Shown in pieces: positions 1 through 6,055 of a DNA stretch of 7,098 nucleotides. The DNA comes from Bacillota bacterium (GTDB lineage: Bacteria; Bacillota; Dethiobacteria; DTU022), in the NCBI GenBank assembly GCA_012510325.1, contig JAAZIG010000152.1, positions 1 through 7,098 on the forward strand, in the 5' to 3' direction. A program made the position numbers and the translations under genes. The notes below the pieces were generated by a model that saw only the letters and a list, made by a program, of their open reading frames with translations, did not search any database and was not told where the DNA came from. Each line of letters opens with the position of its first letter. Position 1 is the stretch's first letter.

Positions 1-465
1 GTAGAGGATAAAGAAGAGCGGGTTCATCTTCATCGCTCCGGCGGGGAAAGAGATAAAGGTGCGGGTGACCCCCCAGAGCTGCCCGACAAAGATGGAGTAA
101 ATCCCGTACCTTTCCATAAAATCGTAGACCCGGGAAAGAGCCCGGAAGTGCGCTGAAGAGGACGCTCCGGAGCTGCGATTGAGATAGTGCCCCACAACCC
201 GGCCGACGCTGCCGACCATGTAGCCAATCAGATAGCTGATCGCGCTGCCCAGAATAATCCCCGCGGTGGAGGCAAAAAACAGTGTCCAGAAACTGGCCCG
301 GCCGCTCAGGATCATCCCCCCGGCGGTGAACAGAACCACCGAGGAGACAAAGGGAACCCCGGCGCTCTCCGCCAGCATCGCCGCAGCCACACCCCAGGCG
401 CCGTACCTGCTGATAAGGTTGCCGCAGAGCTCCTGTAGTAAAACCAGTAATTCGGTCAGATCCAC
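1..465 (-). CDS. DedA-family (VTT domain) membrane protein, 3' end cut off
   Basis: An open frame of 155 codons runs from GTG 465 to the left edge without a stop. It reads as a DedA/SNARE-associated-type integral membrane protein; relatives translocate lipids or support membrane homeostasis and proton-motive force. Visible landmarks are an N-terminal amphipathic start, then a hydrophobic segment with AESAGVPF (32-39) running into LFTAGG (45-50), membrane helices at about 58-86 (GIILGSAISYLIGYMVG), and the second re-entrant half FVGQLWGVTRTFISFPAGAMKM (126-147), which matches the family pattern ending in AG(x)3M. Several usual charged positions are changed: PGE/PGD is VSS, GD is GS, and the first Arg of the second half is Gln; Glu33 and Arg135 remain. 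GTG is chosen because AGGTGAT lies 5 bases upstream; the ATG at 471 is followed immediately by a stop. The remaining C-terminal helices should lie past the left edge. Confidence 0.85.
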   Translation of the reverse strand, partial: MDLTELLVLLQELCGNLISRYGAWGVAAAMLAESAGVPFVSSVVLFTAGGMILSGRASFWTLFFASTAGIILGSAISYLIGYMVGSVGRVVGHYLNRSSGASSSAHFRALSRVYDFMERYGIYSIFVGQLWGVTRTFISFPAGAMKMNPLFFILY

Positions 466-470
466 TCTAC

Positions 471-477
471 ATCACCT
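471..477 (-). promoter_or_regulatory. Ribosome-binding site of the DedA gene, overlapping the ROK stop
   Basis: AGGTGAT on the minus strand is a seven-base match to the extended Shine-Dalgarno (AAAGGAGGTGATC), 5 bases before GTG 465. The ROK stop TGA (474-472) lies inside it, so terminating ribosomes cover the site, which suggests coupling. Confidence 0.65.
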
Positions 478-1410
478 GCAGCTCATCGCGTAGATACCCC
501 AGACCCCCGCCTCCGGCTCCAACTGCGCCGCGACCACTTCAAGCGGCGATATCTTCACCGCCGGGGCCACGGCGTAACGCTCAATCTTCTCTTTGATTCG
601 GCCGGCCAGAGCCGCCTGGTGCCGGGTGACACCCCCGCCGAGCACAATGCAGGAGGGGTTTAACAGAGTCACCAGATTGGCCAGAGCCAGACCGATATCC
701 TCAACCGCCTGATCGATTATCGCAGCGGCGAGGGGATCCCCCGCCCCGGCCCGATCAAAAATAGCGGCGGTGTTGAGCGAACCGGTCTCAGGATCGTCCT
801 CGTCCCAGAGCACCCCGGCGCTGCGGGCGATCCCCTTCCCGGAAGCCCAGGCTTCCAGACAGTCGTAGCTGCCGCAGCCGCAGCGGCGGCCCTTGCCGAA
901 GCGCTTGACATGGCCGATCTCGCCGGCAAAGCCCCCGCTGCCCCGGTAGATCTCCCCGCCGAGGTACAGCCCCGCCCCGATGCCCGTGCTGATGGTGACG
1001 TAGACAGCATCGCGGTGCCCCCGGGCGGCGCCGTAGGTCACCTCGCCCAGGATCGCGGCGTTGCAGTCATTTTCCAGATAAACGGGGCAGTCGAAACGCC
1101 GCTGCAACAGCTCGCGAAAGGGAATGGGCTCGTGCCAGTCCAGATTGGGGGCTTCGTAGAGCACCCCGCTCTCAAAATTCAGCAGCGCAGCGATGCACAC
1201 CCCCAGCCCCGCCAGCTCCCGGGATGAAAGCCCCCGCTCCCGCAGCGCCCCGTCGAGCGCCCCGGCGATCGTCTCGATCACCGCTTCCGGAGTCGCCCTT
1301 TCCGGGGTGGGCAACAGGCGCCGCATCACCAGCCGGCGCTCCTCCCCGGCGAGCAGCAGCAAAATCTTTGACCCGCCGACATCGACGGCGGCGTAAAGCG
1401 GACCAGGCAA
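472..1410 (-). CDS. ROK-family sugar kinase (glucokinase-like)
   Basis: This is a ROK-family kinase, likely phosphorylating glucose or a related sugar such as an N-acetylhexosamine with ATP in the cytoplasm. In the 312-residue form from TTG 1410 there is a phosphate loop VDVGGSK (9-15), PNLDWHEPIPF (88-98), the catalytic Asp115 in ENDCNAA, TISTGIGAGLYLGGEIYRG (139-157), the metal-ligand His167 in GEIGH, and the ROK zinc motif CGCGSYDCLE (Cys177, Cys179, Cys184). There is no N-terminal helix-turn-helix, so it is an enzyme and not a NagC/Mlc-type repressor. The start is uncertain: GGAAGGAGG lies 10 bases before TTG 1410, while a TTG at 1434 would put that site inside the gene. The usual G-P-x-D after the first beta strands is replaced by AALLN (74-78), so the substrate cannot be named. 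Its stop lies inside the ribosome-binding site of the DedA gene. Confidence 0.9.
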   Translation of the reverse strand: MPGPLYAAVDVGGSKILLLLAGEERRLVMRRLLPTPERATPEAVIETIAGALDGALRERGLSSRELAGLGVCIAALLNFESGVLYEAPNLDWHEPIPFRELLQRRFDCPVYLENDCNAAILGEVTYGAARGHRDAVYVTISTGIGAGLYLGGEIYRGSGGFAGEIGHVKRFGKGRRCGCGSYDCLEAWASGKGIARSAGVLWDEDDPETGSLNTAAIFDRAGAGDPLAAAIIDQAVEDIGLALANLVTLLNPSCIVLGGGVTRHQAALAGRIKEKIERYAVAPAVKISPLEVVAAQLEPEAGVWGIYAMSCR

Positions 1411-1420
1411 AGTTTCCCCG

Positions 1421-1429
1421 CCTCCTTCC
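1421..1429 (-). promoter_or_regulatory. Ribosome-binding site deciding the ROK kinase start
   Basis: GGAAGGAGG on the minus strand, 10 bases before TTG 1410 and 11 bases after the ABC1 kinase stop codon. It is the only strong site nearby, so TTG 1410 is preferred, although the spacing is slightly long. Confidence 0.65.
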
Positions 1430-1440
1430 GGCAACAGCTG

Positions 1441-3120
1441 TTAAAGTCTTCCCGAGCGAATGATCGCCGCAATCCACCAGAGCCCCGCCAGAACAGCCCC
1501 GATCAGGACCGTCTCTCCCAGGGGGATCCGCTCCAGCCAGGCGATGCGCCCAAAGGATAAATTCCCCGAAAGTGCAATGATCAAGCTCGCCAGAACGATG
1601 CTGAAAGCAAGGCGGTTGATCATATGCTTCACTGTCTTCATCACCGGCTCAGCCTGCGGCAGCTCCAGCTGCAGCTTCAGCTCACCGGCCGCCGTGGAGC
1701 GCAGCAGCACCAGGGCATGCTCGGGAAACTCTTCGAGCAGGCGCCGGTAGCCGCGCAGGCTGCCCCGCAACCGCCGCCCCGCCTGCTTCAACTGGCTCCG
1801 CTGCAGCGCCGGGGCAAATTTTGCCGCCGCCGCAGCGAGATTGAATTGCGGATCCAAACGCGCCACCGTCCCCTCGAGAATAACGAGCGCCCTAGCCAGC
1901 AAAATGAACTCATGGGGAAAGCGCAAGCGATGCTGCGAAGCGAGCTGCAGCAGGTCGCGGACCGCCTCGCTGATGACGATATCCTTTAACGGCAGGGTAA
2001 AGTACTGCTCCTGCAGCCTTTCGATATCGCCGGCCAGCCCGGCGCGGTCGAGTCCGGCGGGAACAAAGGTAAATCCGGTCAGCTCATCGATCATCGCGGC
2101 GCTGTCGGCCCGCTGCAGCGCCCGCACCATGCTCACAAACTTGCCGCGCACGCTCTCACCGATGAACCCGGCGGAGCCAAAATCCATCAGGAAAAGGCGC
2201 CCCTCCGGGAGCACGGCGATATTGCCGGGGTGCGGATCGCCGTGAAAGAATCCGTCCACGAAAAACTGCTTGAAGAAGGCGTCGGCCAGGATCGCTGCCA
2301 CCTGCTGCGGCGGCGGCTCCGCCGGGGGCTTCTCCAGATAGCGGTTGAGGGTGACACCCTCGCGGTACTCCAGGGTGAGCAGATTCCGGGTGGTGTACTC
2401 TTCGTAAACCCGGGGCAGGTACACCTGCATATCCCCGGCAAAATTGCGCCGCAGCCGCTGCGCATTGCGCGCTTCGTTGCGGTAGTCCAGCTCCCGCAAA
2501 ATGAGCTGCTGCAGCTCCTCGGCGATACGGCTGAAGCGGTAGAAAGAGCCCCACTCCGTATTGCGGTCGACAAAGGCGGCGATCTCCCTCAAGATCGCCA
2601 GATCCCCCCGAAAGAGCCTCTCCACGCCGGGCCGCTTGATCTTGATGACCACCTCAGCCCCCCCGGGCAACACCGCCCGGTGGACCTGCCCGATAGAGGC
2701 CGCTGCCAGCGGCTCAAGCTGAAAGCTCCTCAGTCCGGCCCCGGGCCCCATCTTCAGCTCGTTCTCGAGGATCCGCTGCGCCTTCTCCGGAGCGAAGGGG
2801 GGCACCCGATCCTGCAGCCGGCTCAGCTCCTCCAGATAAGAGGGAGGCAGCAGGTCCGCCCGGGTGCTCAGCAGCTGCCCCAGCTTGATAAATGCCGGCC
2901 CCAGCTCCTCGAGGGCCGCCCGCAAGCGCACTTCCGGTCCCGAAGAAAGGGCCGGCGCCCGCTTCTTCTTCCACCGCGGCACAAAAACCCTCTCCCAGCG
3001 GCCGTAAAGCCCCAGCCGATCCAGAACCTGGGCAAAACCATATTTGAGCAGGATCCGCAGGATCTCGCGATAGCGCCCCAGGTAACGCAGCCGCCGCAGA
3101 CGGCCCGCCGCCGGGATCAT
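1441..3120 (-). CDS. UbiB/AarF/ABC1-family atypical protein kinase
   Basis: This is a 559-residue member of the ABC1/ADCK/UbiB atypical kinase family. Relatives support quinone biosynthesis in proteobacteria and mitochondria and bind lipids or quinones; the substrate in this type of bacterium is unknown. All family signatures are present: the KxGQ motif (FIKLGQ, Lys79-Gln82), the Ala-rich loop AAASIGQVHRA (139-149), the ATP-binding Lys160 in VIKIKRPG, the ELDY segment (210-213), the catalytic loop HGDPHPGN (293-300) and the metal-binding DFG (313-315). Two hydrophobic helices at the C-terminus (about 504-518 and 536-555) should anchor it to the cytoplasmic membrane. The ATG overlaps the phasin-like stop codon (ATGA) with only a weak Shine-Dalgarno of its own, so translation is probably coupled. 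Nothing is missing from the active site, so it is expected to bind nucleotide. I leave the symbol blank because a ubiquinone role cannot be assumed. Confidence 0.93.
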   Translation of the reverse strand: MIPAAGRLRRLRYLGRYREILRILLKYGFAQVLDRLGLYGRWERVFVPRWKKKRAPALSSGPEVRLRAALEELGPAFIKLGQLLSTRADLLPPSYLEELSRLQDRVPPFAPEKAQRILENELKMGPGAGLRSFQLEPLAAASIGQVHRAVLPGGAEVVIKIKRPGVERLFRGDLAILREIAAFVDRNTEWGSFYRFSRIAEELQQLILRELDYRNEARNAQRLRRNFAGDMQVYLPRVYEEYTTRNLLTLEYREGVTLNRYLEKPPAEPPPQQVAAILADAFFKQFFVDGFFHGDPHPGNIAVLPEGRLFLMDFGSAGFIGESVRGKFVSMVRALQRADSAAMIDELTGFTFVPAGLDRAGLAGDIERLQEQYFTLPLKDIVISEAVRDLLQLASQHRLRFPHEFILLARALVILEGTVARLDPQFNLAAAAAKFAPALQRSQLKQAGRRLRGSLRGYRRLLEEFPEHALVLLRSTAAGELKLQLELPQAEPVMKTVKHMINRLAFSIVLASLIIALSGNLSFGRIAWLERIPLGETVLIGAVLAGLWWIAAIIRSGRL

Positions 3121-3419
3121 CTCAACTTTTCTTTGATCAGCTCCGCCAGCTCATCGATCTTGTTCTCGACGCGGGTGAGCTCCTCCCGGCTGACATACTT
3201 TTTCTGCCAGGCGTCCTCCACCTTCTCCTTAAACTGATCCCACTGCTCCGAGAAGCGCCCCTTCTCCTTCTTGCCCTTGTCGACCATCCGGTTGACCATC
3301 TTCTGGGCATCGTCGCGGCGCATCTCCCCTTTTTCCACGAGCAGGTCGATAAACTCCTCCGCCTTCTCCTTGCTCAGGACAATTAAGCCCAACAGCGCTG
3401 ATACAAAATCATCCACCAT
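3117..3419 (-). CDS. Small phasin-like (PhaF/COG3937-type) coiled-coil protein
   Basis: This 100-residue protein resembles the small proteins annotated as phasin family or polyhydroxyalkanoate synthesis regulators. Phasins coat polyester granules, but no polyester synthase gene is in view, so the function is not established. Residues 5-16 form a hydrophobic helix (FVSALLGLIVLS). A charged helical middle follows, with the family-like pattern FIDLLVEKGEMRRDDAQ (23-39), and a short coiled coil closes the protein (VSREELTRVENKIDELAELI, 76-95). There is no signal peptide. The ATG at 3419 is chosen because AAAGGAG lies 8 bases upstream; the GTG at 3428 overlaps that site and is unlikely. The stop TGA overlaps the start of the ABC1 kinase gene as ATGA, which points to translational coupling and a shared task. 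The gene is probably the first of a new transcription unit after the upstream gap. Confidence 0.8.
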   Translation of the reverse strand: MVDDFVSALLGLIVLSKEKAEEFIDLLVEKGEMRRDDAQKMVNRMVDKGKKEKGRFSEQWDQFKEKVEDAWQKKYVSREELTRVENKIDELAELIKEKLR

Positions 3420-3541
3420 GGCACCCACTCCTTTCAGTTGTCAGATCTATTTTGCCTAATTGGGCTTCTTTAAACCTCTGAACCCCCCTAATCAGGCAGA
3501 GCAACTGTTTATTCAGCGGGCGTTTGCCGATAACAGGGCGT
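3420..3541. other. Intergenic gap between homocitrate synthase and phasin-like genes
   Basis: This is the longest non-coding stretch in the window and is richer in A and T than its surroundings. On the minus strand it holds a possible hairpin with CTCTG/CAGAG arms and an inner CCT/AGG pairing (3501-3476), not followed by a U-run, so it is not a convincing intrinsic terminator. Next come TTTAAA (3474-3469) and an imperfect palindrome GCCCAATTAGGC (3465-3454), then the phasin-like ribosome-binding site. The layout suits a weak terminator or attenuator followed by a promoter, but I cannot identify clear -35 and -10 boxes. Confidence 0.4.
3428..3434 (-). promoter_or_regulatory. Ribosome-binding site of the phasin-like gene
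   Basis: AAAGGAG on the minus strand, 8 bases before ATG 3419. It rules against the GTG at 3428, whose first base is the last base of this site. Confidence 0.8.
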
Positions 3542-4738
3542 TCAGGCTGTCTCTTTGCTGTCGGGGCCCTCGTTATCCTTTGGCTTCTTGATATCATACA
3601 GGTAGTCTTCGTAAATGTACATCAGCTCTTTGTCGAAAAGCGGCCGCTTTAGCTCCACGGCAGCGCTTCTCACAGCAGCAAGAAGGGCATCGGCCTCTTC
3701 ATCGGAGAGGGCAATCCCGTATTCCACGAATTTCGACTTGATCGCAGTGCCCCCCGAATGCTTGCCGATAATGATCTGCCGCTGCAGCCCCACCTCTTCG
3801 GGGCTGAACACCTCGTAGGTCCCCGGATGCTTGAGGACGCCGTCGGCGTGGATGCCCGATTCGTGGGCGAAGGTGTTGGAGCCGACGATGGGCTTGCTCG
3901 GATATAGGGCCCGCCCGGAGGCCCTGGCGACATATTCACACAGGTTTAAAAAGTCCCTCGTATTCACCCCGAGGTTCACCCCGTAGAGGAACTTCAGGGC
4001 CATGGAGACCTCCTCCAAAGCGGCATTGCCCGCCCTCTCGCCCAGCCCGTTCACCGTAACCCCGATAAAGCGCGCCCCCGCCCTGATTCCCGCCAGAGCA
4101 TTGGCCGTGGCCATCCCGAAATCGTTGTGCGTATGCATCTCGATGTCCATCCCGGTGGCATCGATAATGCGGCTGATCACCTCGTAGGTCCCGAAGGGCT
4201 CGAGCACGCCGACGGTGTCGCAGTAGCGCAGCCTGTCCGCCCCGGCGGCACGGGCCTCACGGGCAAACTTCATGATAAAGTCGAGATCGGTCCGCGAAGC
4301 GTCCTCCGCATTAACCGAGACGTAAAGCCCCTCGCTCTTGGCATATTCCGTAGCCTTGGTCATATTATCGAGCACCCATTCCCGCGAAGTTTGCAGCTTG
4401 TGCTTGATATGGATATCGGAGCTGGAGATGGACACAGCGACGGCATCGACCCCGCACTCGACGGAGTGGCGGACATCGTTGACATTGGCCCGGTTCCAGG
4501 CCATGATGCTCGCCTGCAGGCCGAACGAGGCGATCTGGCTGATCGCTTCCTTCTCGTCGCCGCCCATAACGGGAATTCCCGCCTCGATCTGATGGACCCC
4601 GACATTGTCGAGCATCTTGGCGATGCGGAGCTTCTCCCGATTGGAGAAGACCACCCCTGCCGTCTGCTCGCCGTCGCGCAGGGTCGTATCCACAAGCATA
4701 ACTGCTCCTTTTTCCAACCCGTCAGTAAATCTCTTCAT
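3542..4738 (-). CDS. nifV: Homocitrate synthase, NifV type
   Basis: The likely product condenses acetyl-CoA and 2-oxoglutarate to homocitrate, the organic ligand of the nitrogenase iron-molybdenum cofactor. It is a 398-residue member of the DRE-TIM metallolyase (LeuA/HCS) family. Motifs are DTTLRDGEQTAGVVFSNREK (17-36), the IEAGIPVMGGDE segment (51-62), metal ligands in HTHND (202-206), NGLGERAGNAALEE (230-243), HESGIHADG (292-300) and IGKHSGG (324-330). It is too short to hold the C-terminal leucine regulatory domain of 2-isopropylmalate synthase, and the AGVVFSNREK and VHQIEAGIP segments resemble NifV. The hydrophilic tail (about 384-398) looks disordered. The start at 4738 has GGAGGAGG 7 bases upstream; a second start at 4699 is also well placed. 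It follows proA by 38 bases and no other nif gene is visible, so use in nitrogen fixation is inferred. An alternative is a homocitrate or related synthase for another 2-oxoacid pathway. Confidence 0.88.
   Translation of the reverse strand: MKRFTDGLEKGAVMLVDTTLRDGEQTAGVVFSNREKLRIAKMLDNVGVHQIEAGIPVMGGDEKEAISQIASFGLQASIMAWNRANVNDVRHSVECGVDAVAVSISSSDIHIKHKLQTSREWVLDNMTKATEYAKSEGLYVSVNAEDASRTDLDFIMKFAREARAAGADRLRYCDTVGVLEPFGTYEVISRIIDATGMDIEMHTHNDFGMATANALAGIRAGARFIGVTVNGLGERAGNAALEEVSMALKFLYGVNLGVNTRDFLNLCEYVARASGRALYPSKPIVGSNTFAHESGIHADGVLKHPGTYEVFSPEEVGLQRQIIIGKHSGGTAIKSKFVEYGIALSDEEADALLAAVRSAAVELKRPLFDKELMYIYEDYLYDIKKPKDNEGPDSKETA
4705..4710 (-). promoter_or_regulatory. Possible internal ribosome-binding site in the homocitrate synthase gene
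   Basis: AAGGAG on the minus strand, 5 bases before an in-frame ATG (4699, residue 14). The shorter product would begin MLVDTTLRDGEQ, which is where many family members start, so it may be a second initiation site. Confidence 0.4.
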
Positions 4739-4745
4739 TTTAAAA

Positions 4746-4753
4746 CCTCCTCC
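4746..4753 (-). promoter_or_regulatory. Ribosome-binding site of the homocitrate synthase gene (upstream start)
   Basis: GGAGGAGG on the minus strand, 7 bases before ATG 4738. It is a near-ideal site and supports the longer form of the protein. Confidence 0.85.
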
Positions 4754-4776
4754 AACCGTCCCAACCGTTCCGCCGG

Positions 4777-6027
4777 CTAGCGAATCTGGCCGGATCCGTA
4801 AACAATATACTTTAAACTGGTCAGCGCTTTCAACCCCATCGGCCCGCGCACATGCAACTTCTGGGTGCTGATCCCCATCTCCGCACCGAGTCCGAATTCA
4901 GCGCCGTCGGTAAAGCGGGTCGAAGCATTCACGTAGACCGCCGCCGCGTCGACGCGGCTCAAAAAGAGGCGCGCCCGCTCATAATCGGCGGTGACAATAG
5001 CCTCTGAATGCATCGTCCCGTAGCGGTTGATATGGGCGACCGCCTCATCGAAGGAATCGACCACCTTCACCGCCAGGATCATCTCCAGATATTCGTTTCC
5101 CCAATCCTCCTCCACCGCCTCCTGCACCGCCTCATGGAAGCGTCGCGCCCGGGGACAGCCGCGCAGCTCCACCCCGGCCTGCGCCAGCCTCTCCAGCGCC
5201 GCCGGCAAAATCTCCTCCGCCGCAGCCTCATGGATCAGCAGCGTCTCGATGGCGTTGCAGACCCCCGGCCGCTGCACCTTGGCATTGAAGGCGATCTCCA
5301 CAGCCATCTCTTTGGCGGCCCCCTCATCGACATAGAGGTGGCAATTGCCCGCCCCCGTCTGAATAACGGGGATAGTCGCGTTTTCCAGCACGGTTTTGAT
5401 CAGCGCCGGACCGCCCCGGGGAATCAGCAGATCCACCAGCCCGGTTAAGCGCATCAGCGTGCGGGCGGCGGCGCGGTCGATATCCTCGATCAGCTGGACC
5501 GCCGCTTCCGGCAGGCCGGCTTCGCGCAGCTGCTCCTGGATTATCCTCACCAGACAGATATTCGATTGAAGAGCCTCCGAACCGCCGCGCAGGATCACGG
5601 CATTCCCCGATTTCAGGGTCAGCCCCGCCGCGTCGACGGTGACATTGGGGCGCGCTTCGTAGATGATCCCCACCACCCCCATGGGGGTGCGCACCTGCCC
5701 GACCTGCAGTCCGCTCGGCCGGAGCGTCGCTCCGGTAACTTCGCCGATGGGGTCATCCAAAGCGGCGATCTCGAGCAAACCGTCAGCCGCCCCGGCGATG
5801 CGCTCTTCGTTGAGCAGCAGCCGGTCGTCCAGCGCCTTGCTGTAACCCGGGCTCTGGCGGTATTCCTCCAGATCCCGGGCGTTGGCCTCGATAATCTTCC
5901 CGCTCTGCTCCTTCAGGGCGCCGGCGATGAGCCGCAGAGCCCTGTTTTTGGCTTCAGTGGACACTGCGGCCAGAACCGCCGCCGCAGCGCGCGCATCTTC
6001 AGCTTTGGCAACAACTTCAGGATGCAT
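4777..6027 (-). CDS. proA: Gamma-glutamyl phosphate reductase ProA
   Basis: ProA reduces gamma-glutamyl phosphate with NADPH to glutamate 5-semialdehyde, the second step of proline synthesis, in the cytoplasm. The protein is 416 residues, the normal family length. Visible signatures of the aldehyde-dehydrogenase-like fold are TPMGVVGIIYEARPNVTVDA (residues 114-133), LKSGNAVILRGGSEA (138-152), GAGNCHLYVDEGA (225-237), KVQRPGVCN with the expected catalytic Cys257 (250-258), and the C-terminal ALTSLKYIVYGSG. The ATG at 6027 is chosen because GAGGAGG ends 8 bases upstream; a TTG directly before it (6030) would give one extra Met but sits closer to that site. It follows proB by 28 bases and precedes the homocitrate synthase gene by 38 bases. 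A small deviation: the usual G-S/T-G-H before the EAIVT strand reads GTMH. Confidence 0.97.
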   Translation of the reverse strand: MHPEVVAKAEDARAAAAVLAAVSTEAKNRALRLIAGALKEQSGKIIEANARDLEEYRQSPGYSKALDDRLLLNEERIAGAADGLLEIAALDDPIGEVTGATLRPSGLQVGQVRTPMGVVGIIYEARPNVTVDAAGLTLKSGNAVILRGGSEALQSNICLVRIIQEQLREAGLPEAAVQLIEDIDRAAARTLMRLTGLVDLLIPRGGPALIKTVLENATIPVIQTGAGNCHLYVDEGAAKEMAVEIAFNAKVQRPGVCNAIETLLIHEAAAEEILPAALERLAQAGVELRGCPRARRFHEAVQEAVEEDWGNEYLEMILAVKVVDSFDEAVAHINRYGTMHSEAIVTADYERARLFLSRVDAAAVYVNASTRFTDGAEFGLGAEMGISTQKLHVRGPMGLKALTSLKYIVYGSGQIR

Positions 6028-6035
6028 CAATATTT

Positions 6036-6042
6036 CCTCCTC
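6036..6042 (-). promoter_or_regulatory. Ribosome-binding site of proA
   Basis: GAGGAGG on the minus strand, 8 bases before ATG 6027. The spacing favours this ATG over the TTG at 6030. Confidence 0.85.
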
Positions 6043-6055
6043 TTTCTCTAAATAT

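Noticed and set aside
30..227. 65-codon minus-strand frame inside the DedA gene
   Set aside because: It is the wrong frame of the DedA gene; the correct frame runs open from 465 to the left edge.
187..493. Short plus-strand open frames at the left edge
   Set aside because: They are antisense to the DedA frame, whose membrane pattern and motifs are convincing; the plus-strand translations look random.
472..1410. ROK protein as a NagC/Mlc/XylR-type transcriptional repressor
   Set aside because: There is no N-terminal DNA-binding domain: the phosphate loop begins at about residue 9.
1411..1443. Possible fusion of the ABC1 kinase and ROK kinase, which share a reading frame
   Set aside because: A clean TAA separates them, a ribosome-binding site precedes the ROK start, and both proteins have normal family lengths.
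2230..3237. Long plus-strand open frame (335 codons) opposite the ABC1 kinase gene
   Set aside because: It is antisense to a gene with every family motif intact. The translation is low-complexity, rich in Pro, Gln, Arg and Leu, with no recognisable domain, as expected for a GC-rich mirror frame.
3542..4738. Homocitrate synthase gene as Re-citrate synthase or 2-isopropylmalate synthase
   Set aside because: The DGEQTAGVVFSNREK segment fits NifV better than Re-citrate synthase, and the protein is too short for the C-terminal regulatory domain of LeuA. A tree would be needed for final proof.
4127..4780. Plus-strand open frame (217 codons) opposite the homocitrate synthase gene
   Set aside because: Antisense shadow of a strongly conserved gene, with no recognisable domain.
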